Below, piece after piece: positions 34,212 through 45,314 of a stretch of 64,000 nucleotides of DNA. The position numbers and the translations under genes were made by a program. The DNA is from Polytrichum commune (lineage: Eukaryota; Streptophyta; Polytrichopsida; Polytrichales; Polytrichaceae). The notes beneath the pieces are model-generated. The model was given only the letters and a program-made list of their open reading frames with translations, made no database searches and was not told the origin of the DNA. The stretch spans positions 16,233,501-16,297,500 of the forward strand of contig OX485805.1 of assembly GCA_950295325.1 (NCBI GenBank), written 5' to 3'. Position 1 is the stretch's first letter. Each line of letters starts with the position of its first letter.

Positions 34212-34216
34212 AAGAA

Positions 34217-34320
34217 TGAGAAGGACAAAATGATTGTTCTGAACGACAAAAACACATTTTTTGCTAACATTGAAGTTGTTCAACGGACTATGGTGGCATT
34301 ATATGGGATAACAGAGGAAG
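34217..34320 (+). pseudogene. Gene X, segment 3 continued
   Basis: Reads KDKMIVLNDKNTFFANIEVV to GITEE and ends before GTATGTGG, a good splice donor at 34321. The 104-bp intron closes with TTATGTTTGCAG at 34424. Confidence 0.7.
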
Positions 34321-34424
34321 GTATGTGGTGGAGCTCATGGATAACTATCATGACTTATTCAATGTTGTATGTAAAATTTGGCAATTCAGAAACTGACTTG
34401 GGTGATAGTTCGTTATGTTTGCAG

Positions 34425-35503
34425 AGGTTGGTGATGATCCGCTCAAGTTTGTGCTAAAACTTGATGAGGCAGAGATTTTGCATGGAAAATTTTTTGAGAG
34501 AGTTTCCATAACCCTAATGAATCGTGCCTTAGATCCAGAGGTCATAAAAAACGATGAAAGATATTTCTCTGTGCAATTAGAACAAGAGATTTGGCCAATA
34601 GCGTGTTTCCTGGTGGCAAAGGAGTCATATGAAGTTCTGAAATGGACATTTGCCCAAACGAAATTCCCGGAGGTGATTGCAGCCCAAGAAGCAGGGCGAC
34701 CTTTGGTGGTACCGGACATTGGAACTTTCAAAATGGAATGGCATTTGAGTGCTGATATGAAGACCATCAAATGCATGTATGGACTTAAGGGTGGAGCCAC
34801 GTCCAAGTTTGCGTGCATCTACTGCAATAAAGAAAAGGAGAAATCTTTGGTGGTATCAGCTCCAACTGCTTCACTTGTAGCAAAAAGCAGAGCGAAGAAC
34901 AATTGGAATGGTGGTTTGTTTGCACGTAGTGTGAGCATGGGGCCAATTGAGGTTGGCAACAGAGACAGGTGGAAGCCTATTTTGCCCATTCCGTTGGAGA
35001 GAGTTCACATCTACATCCTACATGCTCTAACCAGGATCACCGAAAAACTATTACATTTCCATATTATGTTCATTTGGAACATGTCCAACCCATCAAGAAA
35101 GGAAGTAGCAATAGAAAGAATGGAGAAATCTCTATCAGCTACAGGCATGCATGGTGGGAACGTGGTCATTAGCAAAGACATTGACCGCAGTGGACCCAAC
35201 AACAACATACCAAAAAAACCCTCTCTAAGTGGAGTTAATGCTGGGAGGTTGTTCCAACCATCGACTTGGTCCGGCCAGGACCGAGTGTGGAAAGATGTCC
35301 TTCGTTCGGAAGACAACCAGCTGTAGCGAGGGCAAGCTTACCTTGGTAGGGTGGCAACATGGACTGCGTTGGAACAAATCTACCCTTATTTGTGTGGATT
35401 GACTCTCACAGACGACCAACGATCAGGATTCCGTACAAAGGTGGAAGAGTTCGGACGGTTGTTCATACGCAATTTTGGAGAGGAACATGTCACCCACTAC
35501 ATG
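34425..35503 (+). pseudogene. Gene X, segment 4: CxxC region
   Basis: About 360 codons with one in-frame TAG (35324-35326). Notable blocks are WHLSADMKTIKCMYGLKGG (about 34740-34800) and FACIYCNKEKEK, a CxxC at 34814-34825. Together they look like the acidic-residue plus CxWC motif of the transposon-like family mentioned for gene X. After the TAG the frame continues (YLGRVATWTALEQIYPYL) to FGEEHVTHYM and a GTGAGT donor at 35504. The intron ends GGTTTGCAG at 35603. Confidence 0.72.
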
Positions 35504-35609
35504 GTGAGTCATTTTTATTCTGAATGCAGTTTTGTTAGGCCATTGCCGTATTGTTCAAAACGGGTCCATTTCATTGACTCAACACTGTGTTTATGGTTTG
35601 CAGCATGTT

Positions 35610-36600
35610 CAGGGTTGTCTATTGTGTCGTGACGGAGGGTAATCCCGGCATAATGTCGTGCCGTCACGACACGTATCCGTCATGACATTATGCCGGATGC
35701 TGTCTTTATCCTGACGGACTTGAATTTTACCGATTTTTTTGTGTAATTACATTAACCCAATTCGGACACGTAGGATTTACAATGTCCACGTGTGATGACA
35801 TGTCAGCAAAGTAAAGGTAAAGTGGGGAAAAATTTACTAGAGCCCGTCCGCCCCCCCGTCCGCCCCTGTTCCCGACCCCGTCCGCTCCGTTCCCAACCCC
35901 GTACGCCCCGTTCCCCCCCGTCCGCTCCCCCGTCCGCCCCAGTTTTTTTTTTTTTTTTTTTTTTCCCCCCCCCCTTCCCCGTCCGCCCCATTTTTTTTTT
36001 AAAAAAAATTTCCCCCCCCCTCCGTCCGCTCCCGTCCGCCCCCGTTCCCGACCCCGTCCGCCCCCGTTCCCGACCCCGTCCGCCCCCGTTCCCAACCCCG
36101 TCCGCTCCGTTCCCAACCCCGTACGCCCCGTTCCCCTCCGTCCGCTCCCCCGTCCGCCCCAGTTTTTTTTCCCCCCCCCCCTTTCCCCCCCCCCTTCCCC
36201 GTCCGCCCCATTTTTTTAAAAAAAAAATTTCCCCCCCCTCCGTCCGCTCCCGTTCCCCCCCGTCCGCCCCCGTTCCCGACCCCGTCCGCTCCGTTCCCCC
36301 CCCCCCACCCCCGTCCGCCCCACACCCTCCTTAGTCGTTTTTTACTACTTTGATTTTAACAAAATGGTAAACAAAATGACAAAATGATTTACCTGGCGCT
36401 AGGCATATCCACGACCACGTCGACGTTTTCTGCCACATAGGACGCCACCTTGGCAAGAAGGTAAGTATTTTACCCACCCTAGTCCGTTCCCCCTATGTTG
36501 ACCCTACGTGGACCCTATTGTGTCGTGACGGAGGGGTCCGTCACGACACGACACGACATGACGGCACGACACCGTCATGACGTCGCGATAGACAACCCTG
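35610..36600. mobile_element. hAT-type non-autonomous DNA transposon
   Basis: 991 bp with inverted ends CAGGGTTGTCTAT (35610) and its complement ending at 36600. The 8-bp duplication AGCATGTT lies at 35602-35609 and 36601-36608. Eight-base duplication and CAGGG-type ends are the hallmarks of the hAT superfamily. Near both ends GTCGTGACGG and TGTCGTG motifs repeat in both orientations. No transposase frame exists; the interior is low-complexity. Confidence 0.93.
35845..36325. repeat. C-rich low-complexity core of the hAT element
   Basis: Long runs of CCGTCCGCCCC and GTTCCCGACCCCGT with poly-T and poly-C tracts. A block at about 35873-35960 is repeated at about 36084-36170. The minus strand is correspondingly G-rich. 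Apparent long frames here are only repeats of a few residues. Confidence 0.9.
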
Positions 36601-36602
36601 AG

Positions 36603-36722
36603 CATGTTCTTATAAGGCACGCCCCATGGTTCGTTCAAGAATATGGAAGTTTGGCTGTTTGGAACAACCAAGGAATGGAAAAGTCCCACCATGCGGCCAA
36701 GTCCAGTCTTCAACACCACACC
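36603..36722 (+). pseudogene. Gene X, segment 5
   Basis: After the GCAG acceptor (duplicated by the hAT insertion), the frame reads HVLIRHAPWFVQEYGSLAVW and QGMEKSHHAAKSSLQHHT. It stops at the T block and continues in frame at 57027 (QHDGTGRR) if five bases at 57022-57026 are counted as target duplication. Confidence 0.75.
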
Positions 36723-36901
36723 TGTGAGGCCAAATCCACCCCCCTTTAGCGTCCTAGTCCGGGTGATGACTTTGAGAATCTGTGAGGCCAAATCCACCCC
36801 CCTTAAGCGTCCTAGTCCGGGTGATGGCTTTGAGAATCACATTCAGTTCCTAATACCAATACGTGAATTGCTATATGGCTCTCATGTCCAAGGCCCTAAC
36901 T

Positions 36902-37074
36902 TCATCTTAACTCACTTGCTTTATTATTGTGAGCATCCTTGCTCGTAGCGGCATTCAATTTCTCAAGGGTCCAACCCGCGGCCTTGGCCACACATGCCCT
37001 TAAAGAGATCCCTCTAGACTTCTTGATTTTTACTTCCTTTATCTTGTCCTTGCTAGGATCCTCCACAGTCTCCA
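36902..37074 (-). CDS. Short LTR-borne frame related to the Gag start
   Basis: About 57 codons starting METVEDPSKDKIKEVKIKKS and including SLRACVAKAAGWTLEK. The same peptide, with changes, starts the Gag-protease frame of T (40929) and lies in solo LTR G (59972). It is antisense to the polarity suggested by the primer site. Whether it is expressed is unknown. Confidence 0.4.
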
Positions 37075-37319
37075 TTAATTGTGCACGTAATATATTCCAA
37101 CCAAAAAGTACGAGTGTTTAAAAACACTTGCCTCAATGGGTAACCATCAACACATTTAAAAGTCCCACACACTTCTACTTTCCTAATAAATCCAACTCTA
37201 CCTAAAAACCAAGATGGCATGCAAGGATCTCGTATGGCCTAGCAATCCCCCAAGGGATTATCCTAACTACAACCCCCCCTAGTAGCCTAACTTATTGGAG
37301 CTAACTAAATAACTTAAAC

Positions 37320-37800
37320 CCAGCCGAGGCCCCTCCAGCAGTCGCTCCTTAACCTTCCAGCAGTCAGCTGCTTAGCTGAAGCCCAAGCTGAGGCCTCCCA
37401 GCAGTCAGCTGCTTAACCTTCCAGCATTCAGCTGCTTAACCTTACAGTAGTCAGCTGCTTAGCTGAAGCCCAAGCCGAGGCCTTCCCAGCAGTCAGCTGC
37501 TGAACCTTCCAGCAGTCAGCTGCTTAGCTGAAGCCCAACCGAGGTGCCTCCCAGCAGTCATCTGCTTAACCTTACAGCAGTCAGCTGCTTAGCTGAAGCC
37601 CAAGCCGAGGCCTCCCAACAGTCAGCTGCTTAACCTTACAGCAGTCAGTTGCTTAGCTGAAGCCCAAGCCGAGGCCCTCCCAGCAGTCGCTCCTTAACCT
37701 TCCAGCAGTCGTTCTTAACCGTCCAGCAGTCGCTCTTAACCTTCCAGCAGTCAGTTGCTTAGCTGAAGCCCAACCGAGGTCCCTTCTAGCAATCAACTCC
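37320..37800. repeat. Tandem array in left LTR of T
   Basis: Imperfect repeats of the type CAGCAGTCAGCTGCTTAACC and TTAGCTGAAGCCCAAGCCGA, about 24-bp minor and 60-bp major period. Confidence 0.85.
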
Positions 37801-38528
37801 TTAACCTTATAGTCTTTGCTAACCTTAATACAACCCCTCCCATCCGCTAATCAAGGTCTTCTAAATTCTTCTTTTCTTTTCTTTCTTTTGCTTCTAAGTC
37901 ATGAGCTAATTTAACACACTATTCTAACCAACTACCACCTAATCACTACGTGCAAATTTAAGCTCTAGAACTCCCTCACTTGGGAGGCCTTGAGAAAGAG
38001 AGCTTAACTAATTAACTTCACTAAAAACTAATGTAACACACACATGGCTCAAGCTCTTTAGAGCTTGCTCCCTTGAGAGCGCTTGATGGAGAGAGTCGCA
38101 AATGAGAGAAAGAACACCTTAAGTAGCAAAGAGGGAGAGAGGGAGAGAGGGAGAGAGAGGTGAGGATAGGGTGGGAGGATTAGCACCTCCAATCACAATC
38201 CCTTAACCTTCACCTTCAAAGTAGGGACTAATCCCCTTCCACCAAGCTTCCTTCTTCCTAAACTACCAAGGTGGATCCAAAAGTGGGCATTTAACCTGCG
38301 GAGCTCACCTTGCCTCACCTTACCCTTTACTCACATAATCAAGGCATCCTCTTATTGAAATCAAACCTTGAAATAACTACACAACACATTCTAATGCCTA
38401 AACTTAAATCCAAACCACACTTCACTCTTTTTATGTTTTGTGAATAATCATAGCACATCAAAGTCAAACTAAAATTGGTTTCGAAGAGTTAATCACCACA
38501 TGTGGGCACCATTTTGGGCTCACATAAT

Positions 38529-38544
38529 TGGCGACCATCGGGGG
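38529..38544 (+). promoter_or_regulatory. Primer-binding-site-like sequence of T
   Basis: TGGCGACCATCGGGGG, four bases after the LTR end, resembles the TGGCGAC or TGGCGCC primer sites common in Tat-lineage Ty3/gypsy elements. A splice-donor-like AAGGTAAGT follows at about 38569. Confidence 0.55.
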
Positions 38545-38752
38545 GTGAATCCAAGATCGTTTGCTTCGAAGGTAAGTGTCGAATTCACGCCCGGTATTGC
38601 TTACAACGACTTCCCGAGGTCCGCGTCGGAAAGAGTTGCCCGTTTAAAGTTTCCATGAAAATGAGTTGTTGAAAAACACCTCATTTACAAATAAGGGATT
38701 AACCAAACCAATGCAATTTTGTGCGGAACTTGGTAGTGGTGCTTACTTGGGG

Positions 38753-40929
38753 TTAGTAAAAACCCCATTGAAGGCTAGACCGATGTCTAGGCCATCTTTC
38801 CGAAAATTGCGAAGGAGAGGAGTCCTCTCTATGGTTTTCGGTCCGATCATGGCAATATTGCTCATGTCTTAATACGATACGAATACCATCTTCCACCCAT
38901 AGTGTCCGAATACCCGTCCAAAGTGTGTTTGGGTCGCAACGTGACCATTCCAGTGTCCCAGATCCTTCTCCACTTGGTGCTTTGAAATAATGTGCGCCTT
39001 CTTCACTCGATTGGGTTTGATTGTCATCACTTTCATAATTATCCATCGATACCTTCGGGTAGTCGTCGACATCTTTCTCCACCATGATATCCGTAGATGT
39101 TGTGTTAAATTGGAATAGTTCTTCTAACTTAGAGGCCTCCAACATAGTTTCGTCGTCTTGCGTACCATCCACGTCCATCTCATCAATTTCGAACTCGTCT
39201 TCATTACCTACCCAAAAAGTTAACTTTCCCAAAATCCAACCTTCTTCGTCAAGATCTTCAAAAGATTCTATCAACAATTCATCTTCACCTCTAGAACTAA
39301 GCCTCTCGTCACTCAAACAAGGTTGATGGGACGTTGTTAAAATATCACATTCCGACTCGGGATACTCTTTTAACCATACGAAGTACTCACCATCATCTAT
39401 ATGGTGGTAAAACTTAGGACCTAAGCTTCCCGAACTTGAACTTACAATTGTGCTTTGACCTTCGGGTTGAACAACTCCCACTAAAGCCTCATCAAGGTTA
39501 TCCTTCACCTCATCCTCAACTACCTCTTCCGATGGTAGATACAATTCTTTCTTCATCCAACTTCCTAATGACCCAATCGACACTACGACTCTATTGTCCT
39601 TAGGACCATAAGTGATGGATGGCTTCGCCCCTCCCCAATTTACTATGGCATCCGACATTCTCAACCAAGGCCTACCCAACAATATGGGGAATGTATTCTT
39701 GTTAGAATGCATCTTAATCATATGGAATGTGACCAAATATTCTTCTCCGCCGGTTGTCATCCTACAATCTTTAATCATACCCAAAGGTGTCGTTGAACTT
39801 TGATTCGCCATATTAATAACCAATGGTGACGGACCGGTAAGGGCCAGTCCTAACCTCTTCATAGTATGCTCCGGCAAGATGTTCAAACTACTACCCCCAT
39901 CCACTAACACATTGGGAACTACCTTGTCCACAATGCCAACCTCTATCTCTATTGCTCTCACATCCCGACCTCCATGTGACTCAATCCTAGCGGCCACTCT
40001 AGTTTTGGCCTTCGTTGCTCTCCTATTTACCAGCATGTCGTCCTTGAGTGTCTTCCTCGCCACCGGTGAAATCTTCAATAGTTGTCCGAATGTTATGCCC
40101 GCTTTGAGCGAACTAAGGTCGGCCCATAGGTCATAACCGCTCGACTTTTCCATCTTAGTATTGCCCACACCATCAAATTCATCCAAAGGAACTCCCGGTC
40201 CTTCCCATTCTCCTACCTCACTACCGTCTAAATCATGAACTACATTAGGTCTCTCTCTATCATGGCGGATCGCATTCTCCTCTTCTAACTCTTTGGTCGC
40301 CCTCCTAGCTACTCTAGCTACCTTGTCTAACTCAGGAATATTAAGACCTTCATCCGAAGAATACGCCTCTTGATCCCCTATTCCTACTTCTAGTGGAGCA
40401 TCTCCTCTTCTAGCTCTAGTGGTGACCGCTAAGGCCGGTACTTCATGAATAATTTCCCCCTCTAGACCTCTCAATTCATAAGTAATGGCGTTGGTGTGGG
40501 GAGGCCATTGACTTTGCTCCTCTCCAATACCCATTGGGAGAGGAAGCATGTCATCACAATTGGCATCCACGACACCATCCATAAATCTAACATCTTGTGA
40601 GTTAGACGGACCCGGATCCATAGGCGGAGCTTGGCACCCATTGTCGTGATTTTGTGGACCTCCTTGCTTACCTTGCATGGGGATGTATCCATTCGTCGTT
40701 TGCAATCCCGCCGGTGGGTTAAAAGTTTGTCTTGCGTTACCATGGTCGTAATACAATTTGGGTGGTCTAAGTTCATTAGGTGGTCCGCCTCTTGGCTTGT
40801 GGTAGAGTTGTTTTTTTCAAGAGTCCAACCCGCGGCTTTAGCCACACATGCCCTTAAGGACATTCCCCTCATTCTTTTAATCTTCACTTCCTTTTTCTTG
40901 CCATTGCAAGAATCCTCCACATTCTCCAT
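38753..40929 (-). CDS. Gag-protease polyprotein of element T
   Basis: The longest uninterrupted frame in the window: 667 codons at 40756-38753, with related upstream coding from ATG 40929 in the next frame. The switch lies at an A7C run (slippery-type heptamer at 40810-40816) or reflects a one-base change. A Pro/Gly-rich Gag-like N-terminus is followed by a retropepsin-like domain with VLVDGGSSLNILP (Asp at about residue 286; GGSS instead of the usual SGA or TGA) and FPILLGRPWL (about 356-365). A long acidic tail follows, ending GFY at the stop. This type of protease is typical of Tat/Athila-like Ty3/gypsy elements. No RT, RNase H or integrase follows before the LTR at 38524. Confidence 0.8.
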
Positions 40930-41342
40930 TGATTGTGCATGTGAATTATAGTGACTTGAGAGTGTACAAGTGTTAAGAAACACTTTACTCCATAGTCAAT
41001 GTTAAATGCAATCACATGTGACTTCCACACACACATCGCCTATCCTATTGAGCTTAACACTTGTCTAGGAACTATTTTAATTTACAAATGGTCTAACACC
41101 CTCATGGCTAGTTTAGCGGCACCTCCTTCTTAATCTTAGCCTTAGCTCGCTAAACCAACCAACCGGCTAATTAACCTATCAGTCCAAATCCGGCCTATTT
41201 ACCGGCAGTCCCTTCGTTAACCTGGAATCAGCAACTAAGCTCGGTACAGGTTCAGCTGCCCAGCAACAACTAAGCTCGGTGCAGGTTCAGCTGCCCAACA
41301 GCAACTAAGCTCGGTACAGGTTCAGTTGCCCAACAACACTAA
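40684..41342 (+). repeat. Right LTR of T, part left of insertion D
   Basis: From 57021 leftwards the sequence matches the left LTR, but with D removed the similarity fades between about 41000 and 40800, where it overlaps the Gag start. No TGTGAG start is found, so the boundary (40684, from the expected length) is a guess. 41228-41342 begins the 35-bp tandem array. Confidence 0.5.
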
Positions 41343-42282
41343 TGTCGCAACCCTTGCTAGCCCCCCCTTGACCATCTTGCCAATTTTCAATTCTAGCAAA
41401 GGTTACGAGTGGCTAACCCTTCGCATACCGCCATGCTAATGGTTAGCTCCTCTAACCCCGGACCAATAGTTCATAGGAGGGAACCAACCCTCCTACTTTG
41501 CTTTCGGGACTCACCCCTTAATCGGTAACCCATTTCCTTAGATGTGGACTTCCATCCATGGAAGTCCAATCCTATGTTGATCATCGCGTTGCCGGAGCAA
41601 CACTACAACAACCCGAACCATACTAGGCAACTATGGCCTCACAATAGGCCAAAGCCCATGGGCCTTGCCGTTCGGCCTCGGGTGGGTGAGGCCACACCAC
41701 CTCACCCATATAAGCCTCTAGGACTTCACGCGGGGCCCCTACCCCACCGTCAACCAACCTCTTGTCTCTCCACCAAGAGTTGGGGCCAAGTGGACACTTT
41801 CCTTTAGCCGCTGGGCCTAGAAGCCCCCAGCCGCTTCAGACCATCATAACTTCCTTGTATGATGTCGGATACTAACAAGTGCCGATGGACTCCTCACTTG
41901 CCCCATTCGGGCAAGTCTTGGGGAAGTTATGCCTGTTTGAACCTTGGCAGTCCTGGGAATCACTCCCAGGCACTGCTGTACCAGGGCGCTGTCCCGGGAC
42001 AGCGCCCCACTCAAATGGCCATAACTCCTAGCTCACACCTCCGATTGAGGTGTTCTTGAGCTTTCTAGAATCACCACGCCATGAGCTACGCATAGCTCAT
42101 GGCCTTACCCTCGTGCCTCCTAGTCTCCGTGGGTGGGAGGCGTTCCCAACGCCCGGGGCCCTCACCCACACTAGGATCACTTGGGCCCTCTCACCAACGG
42201 CGCCACAAGTCCCGGGTGTCACTCCGGGGTCCCCCTTGTGCCCATGGTGTTTCGGGCACTCCTCATGGAGAGGTGCGCAACA
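41343..42282 (-). repeat. 3' LTR of copy D
   Basis: 940 bp; a stretch near 41870 is shortened compared with other copies. The polypurine tract (complement of TTTGGTGGAGGTGAG) is at 42283-42297. Confidence 0.95.
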
Positions 42283-42297
42283 CTCACCTCCACCAAA

Positions 42298-42878
42298 CGG
42301 AGTCGATGCCCTCATCGACTATACTCGTAGTCGGCACACCAATTCTCAAGTTGCCATCCTCTATGGTGCGGCATTGTGTTTACCTTAGGGCGCGACCCCC
42401 ACAATGCATCTTCAAATTTGGCATCGTCCCAAAGGTGTCGTTCCAAGGTGGTCCGTTGGCGACCTTGGATCTCTCCTCCAAGGACCTAACCTACACGAGA
42501 CCCACCCGCTTTGGGACTCACTTGGGTTGCCCCTCCTTTGGGGCCTCCCCCCGTTAGACTCCACTAGCCTAACATGACACATCTAGGCGAGACCTCAACG
42601 CTTCCACTAAGTTGTCTCGGTTGCAACTCCGAGATGGCTTTCCATTGTTAAGCCACGCCTCGATCGCACGGGGGTGATGCCAAGTCCCGCCCGACTCGGT
42701 TCCCACTTTGCTCTTTCGAGACATGGGTTCATGACTCCCATGCGCCAACTCTCGTTAGCTCGCGGGTAGCACTTTTATGAGCACGCGCCATCACCTTGTC
42801 CCCGCCCGGACAAGCCCACAACTAAGAAGTTTCTTGGTTTTATCCAAGGCCCCTCCAAGCCATGGCCCCCAATTACTC
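42298..42878 (-). other. 3' noncoding region of copy D up to E
   Basis: Same sequence as the 3' noncoding region of the other copies. It breaks at TACTC where copy E begins and continues at 49954. Confidence 0.9.
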
Positions 42879-43853
42879 TGTCGCGCACCTCTCCATGAGG
42901 AGTGCCCGAAACACCATGGGCACAGGGGGACCCCGGAGTGACACCCGGGACTTGTGGCGCCATTGGTGAGAGGGCCCAAGTGATCCTAGTGTGGGTGAGG
43001 GCCCCGGGCGTTGGGAACGCCTCCTACCCACGGAGACTAGGAGGCATGAGGGTGAGACCATGAGCTATGCGTAGCTCATGGCGTGGTGATTCTAGAATGC
43101 TCAAGAACACCTCAATCGGAGGTGTGAGCTAGGAGTTATGGCCATTTGAGTGGGGCGCTGTCCCGGGACAGCGCCCTGCTACAGCAGTGCCTGGGAGTGA
43201 TTCCCGGGACTGCCAGGGTTCAAACAGGCATAACTTCCTCACCACTTGCCCGAATGGGGCAAGTGAGGAGTCCATCGGCATCTACGTAAAGCGTAGATGA
43301 AGATGGAGTGGTTGGTTGCTGGAATCAGACATCATACAAGGAAGTTATGATGGTCTGAAACTGCTGGGTGCTTCTACGCCCAGCGGCTAAGGGAGAATGT
43401 CCACTTGGCCCCAACTCTTGGTAGAGAGACAAGAGGTTGGTTGACGGTGGGGTAGGGGCCCCGCGTAGAGTCCTAGAGGCTTATATGGGTGAGGTGGTGT
43501 GGCCTCACCCACCCGAGGCCGAACGGCACGGCCTCCATGGGCATTGGCCCATTGTGAGGCCATAGTTGCCTAGTATGGTTCGGGTTGTTGTAGTGTTGCT
43601 CCGGCAACGCAATGATCAACATAGGATTGGACTTCCATGGATGGAAGTCCACATTGGGGAAATGGGTTACCGATTAAGGGGTGAGTCCCGAAAGCAAAGT
43701 AGGAGGGTTGGTTCCCTCCTATGAACTATTGGTCCGGGGTTAGAGGAGCTAACCATTAGCATGGCGGTATGCGAAGGGTTAGCCACTCGTAACCTTTGCT
43801 AGAATTGAAAATTGGCATGATTGGTCAAGGGGGGGCTAGCAAGGGTTGCGACA
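42879..43853 (+). repeat. 5' LTR of copy E
   Basis: 975 bp; followed by TT and TGGTATCAGAGC (43856-43867). Confidence 0.97.
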
Positions 43854-43904
43854 TTTGGTATCAGAGCAGGGTTCCAAGTTTTGAGCTCGCACTTTGAGGG
43901 AAAC

Positions 43905-44890
43905 ATGGCTATCATAAATGCGGGTTATGATGGTGAGCCCGGGGTTTCCAAAAGGTTGTGAGGCTCAAATTGGAACAAGGATCATGTGCAAGTGGAATTT
44001 GACCATACCATTGGTTCCAATGACAATGGTGGGCATGAGGGTGGATTTGGTAAGGAAAATGGAGGAGTGCTTTGAAAAGGGCTCCCGCAAACCTCAAAAA
44101 AACATTTGGGGCCTAGAATACCGAAAGCACCCAAAACCTTGGAGGGCATTAATGTTGGATTGAAATTCCAATACGAAATGCTTGGAAGGTATTGATGTTG
44201 GAATGAATTTGGTGCTAATGAGGCACCCGGGGCCTCTTAAGGCCTATGTGCGCTATTCATACGCATAAATGAAGGATACACCTAAAATGGACAAGCTTTC
44301 TAAGAAATGCATCCTTTTAGGTGAGGTTTTAAAAGCGGGTGGTGGATGCCTTGTTTAAGTCCCCAAGGCTTCTTGAGGACATGGTGGGGACCATCAAGTT
44401 TGCAAGAGCATTGAAGCCGATGGTCCCAAAGAGAAGTTTGGCGGCGCATCACCACAAGTGGCTTTAGCCAAAGTAGGTCCCAAAGAAATGAGTGCAAATT
44501 GTTTGGTCCATTTTACTTAGGCAAAACATGTTGGAGCCGCGGACGGAATGTTGAAAGGTGGCTTTATGCTTCCAAAGCAAATCATACTTGTGCCGCAGAC
44601 GGAATGTTGGGAGGTGGGTTTGTCCTACCAAGGCAATTCATGTTCGTGCCGCGGACGGAGTGTGGGAAGGTGGCTTTGTGCTACCAAGGCAAAACATGTT
44701 TGTTTTGCGGACAAACTATTAGGAATTGGTTTTGTGGCACCAAACCAATTTGTCCCGCGGACGAAATGTTTAAAGTTGGCTTTGCGGACCAAGCCAAGCC
44801 AAGTTGCCGAGGACCGAATGTAAGACGATGGCATTGTGGCCTAGGCTAGTAGCCTTTAGCCAAGGCCAAGTCTTTTGTACCTTGAGGCTC
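43905..44890 (+). pseudogene. gag remnant of copy E with tandem array
   Basis: The ATG at 43905 opens the MAIINAGYDGEPGVSKRL frame, again stopped by TGA. The array (44530-44820) has about five GCGGACGG-type units, nearly identical to copy C, read by frames of 91 and 116 codons. Confidence 0.7.
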
Positions 44891-44974
44891 AAATGAATGG
44901 GAGAATTGTCTCATGGGTTGACAAAAAGGCAGGCCATTCCTTCTTGAGCCCAAAACTCACAAGGGAGTTGGGGC

Positions 44975-45310
44975 TTGCCGATTGATAGAGCGGGCAAGCC
45001 CACCAAGGTGCGGTTTGGAAAGGGCAAACCGCATGAGACAAAGGAGGCCGCGATGCATGTAACCTTTCAATGTGGGACATTGGATTTTTGTCAAAATTTC
45101 ACACCAAGTGAAATAGATGAAATGCATGTCATTGTGAAGGCCGCCTTCTTTGAAACTCACATGATAGATGTGAGGTGCAAGCCGGTGTGCTTGCGGTGCA
45201 TTATGATGTGTCATAATGGCAAAGAATTGAAGTTCAAATTGACAAGGACTCCTATGGTAGGAGGACCTAAGTTGAATTTGGTCTTAATGGACCAAATGAA
45301 AAATAGAAAG
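44975..45310 (+). pseudogene. Protease-region remnant of copy E
   Basis: A 129-codon frame (44975-45364) with the same conserved blocks as copy B (FETHMIDVRCKPVCL, KFKLTRTPMVGGPKLN). No active-site motif is seen. Confidence 0.6.
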
Positions 45311-45314
45311 CATA

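Larger units (their letters stand above)
36723..38524 (+). repeat. Left LTR of T
   Basis: 1802 bp (1744 if it starts at the second TGTGAGGCC at 36781). It contains a CAGCTGCTTAACC-type tandem array, a GAGAGA-rich tract near 38133-38160 and the conserved end GGTTTCGAAGAGTTAATC to GGGCTCACA. It matches solo LTR G in inverse orientation. Confidence 0.85.

Noticed and set aside
35792-36334. 180-codon frame and opposite GR-rich frames in the hAT core
   Set aside because: Low-complexity DNA read as Pro/Arg/Ser or Gly/Arg repeats; not a protein.
36723-38524. Left LTR of T as an independent solo LTR unrelated to the right part
   Set aside because: Gene X coding sequence stops at its left end and resumes in frame after the right LTR end at 57021, so the simplest reading is one insertion.
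42099-42557. Frames of 112-155 codons across LTR and 3' noncoding region, recurring in every chromovirus copy (for example 12462-12920, 32953-33420, 48689-49156)
   Set aside because: They lie antisense in LTR and noncoding sequence, have no domain, and are similar only because the copies are young.
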